Source: an uncultured Balneolaceae bacterium (GTDB taxonomy: Bacteria; Bacteroidota; Rhodothermia; Balneolales; Balneolaceae). Taken from it: a stretch of 13,817 nucleotides of DNA. Shown one piece after another: positions 6,994 to 13,817 of the stretch. A program made the translations under genes and the position numbers. The notes under the pieces are model-generated. The model had not been told where the DNA came from. It made no database searches and saw nothing but the letters and a program-made list of their open reading frames with translations. The stretch spans positions 1-13,817 of the forward strand of contig CALKWT010000041.1 in the NCBI GenBank assembly GCA_938003885.1, given 5' to 3'. Every line of letters starts with the position of its first letter. Within the stretch, counting starts at the first letter, position 1.

Positions 6994-8976
6994 ATGAAAT
7001 CTCAAACAGAAAAACCAACCTATCTGATCAGCAAGATCGTGCTACTGATTATTGTTTCCACTTTGACCGGAGTACAGAGCCAGCTGACAGCCCAGTCAAC
7101 ACCGCAAGAGTCGGATTACTACCCCATTACATCCATGAATATTCCAGATGAAATCGTTCTGGAAGCGAGCGGCCTCACTTTTAATGACGAGGGCCAGCTG
7201 GTCGTCACCACACGCCGGGGAGAGGTGTGGATGATTACAAACCCTGAAAGTGATGAACCCGTTTTTGAAAGGTTTGGCCAGGGACTGCACGAACCTCTGG
7301 GTATCGCCTACCGGAACGGAGCTTACTACATTGCGCAGCGGGGGGAGCTGACCCGGCTGGAGGATACCGATCAGGATGGACGTGCGAATCACTATCAGAC
7401 CATTTACCGCTGGCCGTTGTCAGGGAATTACCATGAATACTCTTACGGGCCGGTTTTCTTGCCCGACGGGGATATGCTGGTCAACCTGAACCTCTCCTGG
7501 ATCGGATATGGCTACAGCCTTGCAGAGTGGCGGGGATGGATGCTTAAAATCACAGAAGAGGGGGAGATGACTCCCATCGCTACCGGCCTGAGGTCTCCGC
7601 TGGGATTTGGGCTGAACAGCGAAGGTGATATTTTCTATACGGAAAACCAGGGGGACTGGGTCGGCTCAGGCTGGATGACCCACATTGAAAAGGGGGACTT
7701 TGCAGGGAATCCGCACGGACTCCGCTGGTCGGGCCTGCCCGGATCGCCCATCGACCTGAAATTTGAGGATATTGATGACTCCAAAGGCCTTACACTCTAT
7801 GAACAATCAAAAAATATTCCAGAACTGAAAAATCCGGCAGTCTGGTTTCCTCATACCATTATGGGGATATCCACATCCGATTTCGTTGTTATTGAGAGTG
7901 ATGATCAGGTAGGCCCTTACAAGGGGCAGATGCTGGTGGGCGACCAGGGACACTCCAAAATTATGCGGGTCTATCTGGAAAAGGTTCAGGGAGAGTACCA
8001 GGGCGCGGTTTTTGGATTCAGAGAGGGATTCCCTTCCGGGATCATCAAATTAAAGTGGGGTGAAGATGGTCAACTCTATACCGGGATGACCAGCCGGGGC
8101 TGGGGGTCTACCGGGCAGGAAAGTTACGGAATCGCCCGTTTGGGATGGAACGGAGAGATCCCTTTTGAGATGAAGCAAATCAACGCAGAATCAAACGGAT
8201 TTACAATTACCTTCACCAGGCCGGTCGATCCTCAGGCCGCAGCGGATATTCAGAATTACAGTGTAACAGATTTTACTTACAACTACGACTCCACCTATGG
8301 CAGCCCTGTCATCAACCGTCAGGACAGAACGATAACGCGTCTGGAAATTTCTGACGACCGGCTGTCTGTTCGTTTGTTTGTTGACGGACTGAGAGAAGGG
8401 TATATCAATGAGATCAGCCTGCAAGGTGTCCTCTCCGCCCAACAGGAGCCGCTCCTGCACCACACCGGGTATTATACGCTGAACTACCTGCCTGATGGGG
8501 AGAGGTCTGCGGTAACGGGCGGTACAGGTGTCCATGTTGAAGAGAGCGGGGCTGTGGCAACATCAGCCAAAAAAGTAACAGAGATGCCTGCAGAGTGGAA
8601 CGGGAGCGCTGATGTGGAGATTGAACTCCTCACCGATCCCGGCCTCAGGTACGACCGGGATGTGATTGCAGTACCGGCTGGCAGCAAGGTGGCATTTACC
8701 TTTACCAATGACGACGATATGATCCACAATGTCGTGATTGTAGAGCCGGGTACCGCAGATGAGGTGGGTGTGGCGGCGATGAATCTGGGACTGGATGCGG
8801 ACGCTCTCGAATATGTACCGCCCATGGATGAGGTGCTTTACCACACGTCCATGCTGGGGCCCGGCGAGGGGGAGACCCTCTATTTTATCGCCCCTGAAAC
8901 TCCGGGGGATTATGTCTATGTCTGTACTTTTCCCGGCCATTATATTTCCATGAGGGGCATTTTGCGGGTAGAATAA
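6994..8976 (+). CDS. Secreted sugar-dehydrogenase-like beta-propeller fused to an azurin-like copper domain
   Basis: 660 residues from ATG 6994; a GTG two codons upstream at 6988 is an alternative, and neither has a Shine-Dalgarno sequence. An N-terminal hydrophobic segment (YLISKIVLLIIVSTLTG, cleavage near LTAQ) marks export. Residues ~40-385 are propeller blades of the glucose/sorbosone-dehydrogenase or DUF7133 style: SGLTFNDEGQLVVTTRRGEVW, EPLGIAYRNGAYYIAQRGEL, a calcium-loop-like D124-TDQDG129, YHEYSYG with His147, and LRSPLGFGLNSEGDIFYTENQGDW. Residues ~390-505 look like an Ig-type sandwich. Residues ~541-660 are a cupredoxin with His578, then C644-TFPGH649-YISM653. The Cys+5 His and Cys+9 Met spacing is that of azurin (Cys112, His117, Met121), so a type 1 copper site appears complete. 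I infer a periplasmic or surface enzyme passing electrons from an oxidised sugar to copper. PQQ binding is not shown and catalysis may be lost. It follows the DUF1080 lipoprotein gene closely, suggesting partnership. Confidence 0.88.
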   Translation: MKSQTEKPTYLISKIVLLIIVSTLTGVQSQLTAQSTPQESDYYPITSMNIPDEIVLEASGLTFNDEGQLVVTTRRGEVWMITNPESDEPVFERFGQGLHEPLGIAYRNGAYYIAQRGELTRLEDTDQDGRANHYQTIYRWPLSGNYHEYSYGPVFLPDGDMLVNLNLSWIGYGYSLAEWRGWMLKITEEGEMTPIATGLRSPLGFGLNSEGDIFYTENQGDWVGSGWMTHIEKGDFAGNPHGLRWSGLPGSPIDLKFEDIDDSKGLTLYEQSKNIPELKNPAVWFPHTIMGISTSDFVVIESDDQVGPYKGQMLVGDQGHSKIMRVYLEKVQGEYQGAVFGFREGFPSGIIKLKWGEDGQLYTGMTSRGWGSTGQESYGIARLGWNGEIPFEMKQINAESNGFTITFTRPVDPQAAADIQNYSVTDFTYNYDSTYGSPVINRQDRTITRLEISDDRLSVRLFVDGLREGYINEISLQGVLSAQQEPLLHHTGYYTLNYLPDGERSAVTGGTGVHVEESGAVATSAKKVTEMPAEWNGSADVEIELLTDPGLRYDRDVIAVPAGSKVAFTFTNDDDMIHNVVIVEPGTADEVGVAAMNLGLDADALEYVPPMDEVLYHTSMLGPGEGETLYFIAPETPGDYVYVCTFPGHYISMRGILRVE

Positions 8977-9348
8977 TCGGTTGCGCTCAAAACAGAGGCG
9001 TTCACAGAATTATTTTTCCCGGAGCGGGTCAGAAATTCATTTGATTCTGTAAATAAATTGTATTCAGCTCACCAGGGGTCATAAGTTAAGATTCCTGTTA
9101 ATAGTATCTTAAGAAGAATTAACCGATCTCTTAACAGGTGTGTTTTGCTCTCGGCCGGGTATACTGTTTCAAATTTCATCTCATTTTCATAATTGGAAGG
9201 GCTTTTATATAATGGAGGAACAGCGGACGGGTGAAAGTCGATTTAGGGCAGTATTTATTGAGTAAGGTTTATCATTTTCACGCGCATCTTTCCTTCTGCT
9301 GCAGGAGTACCCTTCTGTCAACAATAATAATATAACGGGTAATACAAT
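8977..9348. other. 372-bp intergenic leader upstream of susC
   Basis: No convincing gene is present. The first ~90 bp contain only a short cccg/cggg hairpin (about 9021-9031), which I do not regard as a terminator. Bases 9085-9135 hold the phased TTAA array listed separately. A 17-codon ORF at 9212-9265 has a GGAAGG 11 nt upstream, but its composition gives no support. I cannot identify a Bacteroidota-type -33/-7 promoter with confidence. The length suggests susC has its own promoter and control region. Confidence 0.6.
9085..9138. promoter_or_regulatory. Symmetric, helically phased array of five TTAA-centred hexamers
   Basis: In order: GTTAAG (9085-9090), GTTAAT (9097-9102), CTTAAG (9108-9113), ATTAAC (9118-9123), CTTAAC (9130-9135). 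The central hexamer is its own reverse complement, the second and fourth are reverse complements, and so are the first and fifth. TTAA start-to-start steps are 12, 11, 10 and 12 bp, near one helical turn. Overlapping this, cctgttaa (9094-9101) and ttaacagg (9131-9138) form an 8-bp inverted repeat. It lies about 210-260 bp before the susC start and may be a multi-site operator for a regulator of the uptake genes; the binding protein is unknown. Confidence 0.4.
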
Positions 9349-12300
9349 ATGATAAACAAAAGACCTCGGAGAAGATCTTTCCGACGCTTAGGAAGGACTG
9401 TTTGCATCCTAAATGCAGGCAGCCCGATGTGTATGAAGTCCGTGATTTGCATGTTGCTTCTGCTCTGTACAAGCCTCTTTACCTACATCGATGCGGAGGC
9501 ACAGGTTACCAATCAGGTGACCGGTGTAGTCACAGATGCCAATACGAATGCCACGCTGCCGAATGTGAATATCATTGTGGAAGGTTCTCAGGATTTGACA
9601 GGATCGATTATAGGAGCAACCACTACGATTGACGGCGAATACTCCATTCAGGTACCACAGGGTCTTAATGTTCTGGTTTTTACTTATGTTGGGTACGCTA
9701 CTCAGCATGTGGAGATAGATGGACGGTCGGTTATCAATGTGGAGCTGGAGCAGGATTCCCAGCTTCTTGATGACATTGTAGTCGTCGGATACGGTACTCA
9801 GGAAAGGCGGCAGATTACCGGATCGATTTCAAGTGTAGGTGCCGAAGATTTTATGACGGGTGATGTGAATAGTGCTGCAGAATTGATTCAGGGTAAAGTT
9901 CCCGGGCTGAATATTGCCCGGCCGGGAGCCAATCCCAACGAAACGCCCACGATCCGGTTGCGGGGGATTTCCAGTTTCTCAAATACACAGCCTCTGATTG
10001 TAGTGGATGGCATTGTAGGAGCGAGTCTGGAGAATATTGACCCAAATGATATTGAATCGATCGATGTGCTGAAAGATGCTTCGGCCGCTGCGATTTATGG
10101 AACTCGGGGAGGGGCGGGTGTGATTGCTGTTACAACTAAAACTGGAGAGGCAGGGAGAACTTCTGTTAATTACTCCGGGAGTATTACCACAACCGGGGTA
10201 CAAAATAAAGTGGATGTCTTAAGTGCAGATCAGTTCAGAGAGCTGAGCCGCCAAACCGGAATCGCGATCAGTGATTTTGGTGCGGATACCGACTGGTTTG
10301 ATGAGATCACCCAAAGCAGTTATACCCACATTCATAACCTCTCTGTGGCGGGTGGAAGCAATACGACCCGATACAGAGTTTCAGGAAATTACAGGAATAA
10401 TCAGGGCCTGTTGCGCACAACCGGCTACAGTCAGACAAGCGGCAGACTGAACCTGAGTCATCGCACGTTGAACGACAATCTGTTGCTCACTTTTGATATC
10501 GGTGCAACAAACAGGGAGGAGGATCGCGGTTTTAACAACGCCTTTCAGTACGCCGTGACCTTTAACCCTACTGCGCCTGTCCGCGCGGATGGTTTTGAAA
10601 CGACCGGCGGTTTCCGCGAGATTGATGCCTTTGATGTCTTTAATCCGGTCGCCATTCTGGAGACAGCATCGGATGTTCGGGAGCACAGCAGGTTGAATGC
10701 CGCATTAAAAGCGGACTACGCTCTGGATGCCATCATCCCCGGCCTGAACGCATCTGCTTTTTATTCACTTCAGACCCACAGCTCATCGGGGAACAGGTTC
10801 TTTTCAAGAACCAATAAAAATGTGGGCGGGGCGACCAGTGCTTCGCTCGGACGAGGGCGAGCTGAAAGACGTGTGGATGACAGCCGATCGGAACAGTTTG
10901 ATTTCACTCTCAATTTTATTTCGTGGATTGAACAGGTGAGCCTGGAAGCCCTGGCAGGGTATTCTTATCAGGAGCTGGAGTATGAGGGGACTTTTGTGGG
11001 TGGCGGCGATTTTATATCTGATGCGACAGGGCCTAACAACCTGGACTTTATCCAGGACTTTGACAACGGATTAGGAGATCTCTCCAGTTACAGAAATGAC
11101 AACAAACTCATTGCCGGTTTCGGGCGGCTGAACCTGAACTGGGACAATACACTTTTTCTCAACGGAACCGTACGGCGGGAGGGCTCTTCCAGATTTGGCG
11201 TGAACAATCAGTGGGGAACCTTCTGGTCAGCCGGCGCAGGCCTGGAACTGCTGAATCTGATGGATGTCGATTTTATGGACCGTCTTAGAATTCGGGCCAG
11301 CTATGGAGTGACTGGCCAGGATGCCCCGTTTGACGGGATCTCCAGGCTCCGTTTTGGCCCGACAGGAAGCTTCTTTGTGGGGGGTAGCTTTGTACAGAGC
11401 TTCGGGCCGGTCAGTAACGACAACCCCGATCTGAAATGGCAGGAAACCAGTGAATATAACATCGGACTGGACATGGCCTTTATGAACGAAAGATTGACTG
11501 CAACGGTAGAATACTACGAGAAAGGTACTTCCGATCTGATCATGGAGATGGAAGTGCCTGTTCCGCCCAACCTCTATCCGACCTCCTGGCTTAATGTGGG
11601 TGAGATTGAGAGCAAGGGCATCGAAGCGACTCTGCAGTTTAATGCGGTCCAATCAGCTGACCTGAGGTGGGATACCGGTTTTATCTTCTCCACATTCAAT
11701 ATAAATCTGGTCGAATTTGAATCGGATAATCCCCGTTACCTGGCGAATGTGGGGTCTCCGGGCCAAAATAACACACAGCAGATCCGGGTGCGGGCCGGCG
11801 AACCCCTGGGACAGATCTGGGGTGCTCGATTTGCCCGGATCAATGAAGACGGGCAGTGGCTCTTCTACGATTCCGATGATAACCTGGTAACCAGTGATCA
11901 GATCTCCAGAGAAGATGAAGCAGTTATCGGAAACGGTATTCCTGATTTTGAGCTGGGATGGACCAACTCTTTAAACTATAAAAGCTGGGATGCCAACTTC
12001 TTTTTCAGGGCAGTCGTAGGTCACGATCTGATCAACAGTGCAAGAGTATTTTTCGAGAACCCCTCCAATATTTCGACTTATAATGTGACCACCTCTGCAC
12101 TGGATCTTGTGCACCTGAAATCCATACCCTCCTACTCCAGCTTTCATGTAGAAGATGCCACCTTCTTACGGCTGGAAAATGTTTCCATCGGGTATAACGT
12201 ATCGCTTCCGGCAGACGGGCCCGTCAGCAGGTTGAGGTTTTCTCTTTCCGGACGAAATCTCTTTACGTTGACCGGTTATGATGGTATTGACCCTGAAGTT

Positions 12301-12411
12301 CGGTGGGTCGATACAGGGGATAACAATAACCCCCTCTCTATCGGTATTGAACGCCGGCAAACCTGGTATTCCGCACGTTCCTTTACGTTCGGTATAAACC
12401 TCGATTTCTAA
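9349..12411 (+). CDS. SusC/RagA-family TonB-dependent outer-membrane transporter
   Basis: A 1020-residue outer-membrane pore that, with SusD, takes up oligosaccharides or peptides using TonB energy. A hydrophobic signal segment (~31-45) ends at AEAQ (50-52). Residues ~57-136 form the carboxypeptidase-regulatory-like domain typical of SusC (VTGVVTDANTNATLPNVNI, GEYSIQVPQG, LVFTYVGYATQ). LDDIVVVGYG (140-149) is the TonB-box region. The plug runs ~152-266 with ELIQGKVPGLNIARPG, TIRLRGISSFSNTQPLIVVDG, IESIDVLKDASAAAIYGTRG and GVIAVTTKTG. The rest is beta-barrel ending in GINLDF, whose terminal Phe fits BAM recognition. No N-terminal STN signalling domain is seen, so it is not of the anti-sigma type. 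Start: ATG 9349 leaves an Arg-rich 30-residue stretch before the signal core. ATG 9427 or 9433 would give a more ordinary signal peptide and may be the true start. susD follows after 9 bp. Substrate is not predictable from sequence alone. Confidence 0.95.
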   Translation: MINKRPRRRSFRRLGRTVCILNAGSPMCMKSVICMLLLLCTSLFTYIDAEAQVTNQVTGVVTDANTNATLPNVNIIVEGSQDLTGSIIGATTTIDGEYSIQVPQGLNVLVFTYVGYATQHVEIDGRSVINVELEQDSQLLDDIVVVGYGTQERRQITGSISSVGAEDFMTGDVNSAAELIQGKVPGLNIARPGANPNETPTIRLRGISSFSNTQPLIVVDGIVGASLENIDPNDIESIDVLKDASAAAIYGTRGGAGVIAVTTKTGEAGRTSVNYSGSITTTGVQNKVDVLSADQFRELSRQTGIAISDFGADTDWFDEITQSSYTHIHNLSVAGGSNTTRYRVSGNYRNNQGLLRTTGYSQTSGRLNLSHRTLNDNLLLTFDIGATNREEDRGFNNAFQYAVTFNPTAPVRADGFETTGGFREIDAFDVFNPVAILETASDVREHSRLNAALKADYALDAIIPGLNASAFYSLQTHSSSGNRFFSRTNKNVGGATSASLGRGRAERRVDDSRSEQFDFTLNFISWIEQVSLEALAGYSYQELEYEGTFVGGGDFISDATGPNNLDFIQDFDNGLGDLSSYRNDNKLIAGFGRLNLNWDNTLFLNGTVRREGSSRFGVNNQWGTFWSAGAGLELLNLMDVDFMDRLRIRASYGVTGQDAPFDGISRLRFGPTGSFFVGGSFVQSFGPVSNDNPDLKWQETSEYNIGLDMAFMNERLTATVEYYEKGTSDLIMEMEVPVPPNLYPTSWLNVGEIESKGIEATLQFNAVQSADLRWDTGFIFSTFNINLVEFESDNPRYLANVGSPGQNNTQQIRVRAGEPLGQIWGARFARINEDGQWLFYDSDDNLVTSDQISREDEAVIGNGIPDFELGWTNSLNYKSWDANFFFRAVVGHDLINSARVFFENPSNISTYNVTTSALDLVHLKSIPSYSSFHVEDATFLRLENVSIGYNVSLPADGPVSRLRFSLSGRNLFTLTGYDGIDPEVRWVDTGDNNNPLSIGIERRQTWYSARSFTFGINLDF

Positions 12412-12420
12412 AATATTCAA

Positions 12421-13800
12421 ATGATTATGAGAAACAGACCCATGAAAAAACCGAACCGAACCATCAAATGGATTCTGCTGGCTCCAGTGATCCTGATCCT
12501 GTCGTGTACCGATCTGACAGAGAATGTGAACAACCAGGTGACTGCCGAGAACTTTTTTAAGACGGATGAAGAGTTTATCTCGGCGTTGGGTGATGCCTAT
12601 GGAGCCCTCACCCAATATGGCGGAAACTTTGCTGTCAACATGCTGGCCGAAGTGCCTTCCGATGAGATTGTGGTAGGGCACAAAGGGGCAGACTGGGAGG
12701 ATGGAGGGATGTGGATCCGTCTGCATCGTCAAAACTTTCAGCCCTCCGAGGATGTCATTGTAAATACATGGAATGAGTTTTACAACGGGATAGCCAACGC
12801 CAACCGTCTGATTTTTCAGTTTGAAACGGTGGTGGAGTCAGGGGACGTAAGCCAGGAAGATGCCAATGCCTTTATTGCAGAATTAAGAGCTCTGAGAGCT
12901 TTTTATTACTATAACCTGCTGGATAATTATGGCAATGTCCCTATTGTGACCGACTTTCAGCAAGATCCGGCCACCACAGCTCAACCCAGCCGGGACTTTG
13001 ATGAGGGGCGGGCTGCAGTCTTCGAGTTTGTGGAGCAGGAACTTTTGGAAGTACTACCCCTGGTAGATGACAATGTTGCTGCAACCATTGGCCGTGTGAA
13101 CAAGTGGGTGGTCCATATGACGCTTGCCAAACTCTACCTCAATGCCGAAGTCTATGTGGGAATATCCCGCTGGGAGGATGTCATCACTCATACCGATGCG
13201 ATCATAGATTCCAATAATTACTCGCTTACCGGCAACTATTTTGACAACTTTTCAGTTCAGAATACCGGCTCCCCGGAACATATTTTCACCGTCCCTTTTG
13301 ACGAAGTCTTCCTGGGAGGGTTTAATCTGCATATGATGACCAACCATATCTTGAGTCAGCCCGCCTTTAATTTCGGATCTCAGCCGTGGAACGGTTTTCA
13401 GACAATGACCGAGTTTTACGGCTCTTACATAGATCCGGTTGAAAATCCCGGGCCGCAAGGGGATGTGGTCGGGCTCGATCCTGAAGGGTCCATGGTGACA
13501 GGAACCCTGGATGAGAGATTGGGTAATTTCCTGGTCGGCCCGCTGCTCGACCTGCAAGGAAATCCGATTCTGGACGAAGGGCATGAGGCGGATGATCCGG
13601 ATGGTCCCCCCATTACCCACACTCCCTATATTAATGAACTGACGCCTAACAGCTGGCGTCAGGCCGGTGCCCGGATTGCCAAGTATGAGATGGAGATCGG
13701 ATTGAGCGGAAGTAATATGAACAACGACCTGGTTCTCTACAGATACGCCGACGTGCTGCTGACTTTATTGTTTCTTTTGCAAAGAAGTAACTTCACATGA
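12421..13800 (+). CDS. SusD/RagB-family nutrient-binding lipoprotein, 3' end disrupted
   Basis: The surface lipoprotein that caps SusC and binds its ligand. The signal peptide ends in lipobox LILSC (Cys29 from ATG 12421; ATG 12427 and 12442 are also possible starts, the last giving Cys22). SusD marks include VTAENFFKTDEEFISALGDAY near the N-terminus, WNEFYNGIANANRLI, the signature RALRAFYYYNLLDNYGNVP at 156-174, NKWVVHMTLAKLYLNAEVY, and SWRQAGARIAKYEME followed by NDLVLYRYADVLLT ending at residue 448. Family members normally continue from YADVLL into a further helical repeat (often MKAEAL or similar) and reach roughly 500-600 residues. Here the frame instead runs 11 unrelated residues (LLFLLQRSNFT) to TGA 13798-13800. 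Genuine susD sequence therefore seems to end near 13764, losing the C-terminal part. If this reflects the real chromosome the product is probably non-functional; a contig or assembly edge is the other explanation. It is translationally close to susC (9-bp gap). Confidence 0.88.
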   Translation: MIMRNRPMKKPNRTIKWILLAPVILILSCTDLTENVNNQVTAENFFKTDEEFISALGDAYGALTQYGGNFAVNMLAEVPSDEIVVGHKGADWEDGGMWIRLHRQNFQPSEDVIVNTWNEFYNGIANANRLIFQFETVVESGDVSQEDANAFIAELRALRAFYYYNLLDNYGNVPIVTDFQQDPATTAQPSRDFDEGRAAVFEFVEQELLEVLPLVDDNVAATIGRVNKWVVHMTLAKLYLNAEVYVGISRWEDVITHTDAIIDSNNYSLTGNYFDNFSVQNTGSPEHIFTVPFDEVFLGGFNLHMMTNHILSQPAFNFGSQPWNGFQTMTEFYGSYIDPVENPGPQGDVVGLDPEGSMVTGTLDERLGNFLVGPLLDLQGNPILDEGHEADDPDGPPITHTPYINELTPNSWRQAGARIAKYEMEIGLSGSNMNNDLVLYRYADVLLTLLFLLQRSNFT

Positions 13801-13817
13801 TTGTGTTAGAAAAATTG
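13765..13817. mobile_element. Possible left end of an inserted element interrupting susD
   Basis: From about 13765 the sequence stops matching susD and becomes strongly A/T-rich (under a third G+C by eye, against about half in the preceding gene). It contains overlapping small inverted repeats: ttcttt (13772-13777) with aaagaa (13781-13786), and gaagt (13784-13788) with acttc (13790-13794). No transposase or terminal repeat can be assigned because only ~53 bp are visible. The exact junction could lie anywhere in 13760-13770. Confidence 0.3.

Noticed and set aside
7363..7380. DTDQDG as a dockerin (cellulosome) motif
   Set aside because: Only one loop is present and it lies inside a propeller blade; a calcium-binding loop is the simpler reading.
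9021..9031. cccg-gag-cggg hairpin downstream of the propeller-azurin gene as a terminator
   Set aside because: The stem is only 4 bp and the T run precedes it and does not follow it on the plus strand.
9212..9265. 17-codon ORF in the susC leader with GGAAGG 11 nt upstream
   Set aside because: It is too short to judge, has no recognisable sequence or regulatory-peptide pattern, and Shine-Dalgarno signals are otherwise absent in this window.
12166..12732. 188-codon minus-strand ORF across the susC/susD junction
   Set aside because: It is antisense to two strong family matches and has no signature of its own.

Overview
The window looks like a piece of a Bacteroidota/Balneolota-type chromosome. 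Three things point there: a SusC/SusD outer-membrane nutrient-uptake pair, a lipoprotein fused to a DUF1080 (3-keto-disaccharide hydrolase) domain, and genes whose starts lack clear Shine-Dalgarno sequences and sit in A/T-rich leaders. Balneolota/Rhodothermota is my best guess from the mid-range GC of the coding DNA and the protein style, but this is inference and not demonstrated.

Layout. (1) 3-458, plus strand: the 3' end of metH (cobalamin-dependent methionine synthase, reactivation domain), running in from the left edge. (2) 465-1562, minus strand: a Tat-exported Gfo/Idh/MocA oxidoreductase resembling glucose-fructose oxidoreductase, convergent with metH. (3) 1563-1971: a 409-bp divergent intergenic region holding a GC-rich structured island, a LacI-operator-like palindrome and a perfect dyad just before the next gene. 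(4) 1972-4821: phosphoenolpyruvate carboxylase, followed by a strong terminator hairpin. (5) 5052-6950 and 6994-8976: a probable two-gene unit. It encodes a lipoprotein (DUF1080, PA14, then an unassigned beta-rich C-terminus) and a secreted beta-propeller of sugar-dehydrogenase type whose C-terminus is a complete azurin-like type 1 copper domain. (6) 8977-9348: a 372-bp leader with five TTAA-centred hexamers in a mirror-symmetric, helically phased array. (7) 9349-12411 and 12421-13764: susC and susD. The susD frame breaks off inside its conserved YADVLL motif and continues into AT-rich foreign-looking sequence to the window end, suggesting an insertion or a rearrangement junction.

How the parts may work together. 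SusC/SusD would import an oligosaccharide or other polymer fragment. The exported Gfo/Idh/MocA enzyme, the DUF1080 lipoprotein and the propeller-azurin protein would all act outside the cytoplasm on sugar-like substrates. A redox-assisted glycoside breakdown scheme (oxidise a sugar, cleave the keto-glycoside, pass electrons to copper) fits the families, but the window does not prove it, and ppc interrupts the cluster. metH and ppc are ordinary core-metabolism genes. No rRNA, tRNA or CRISPR was seen.
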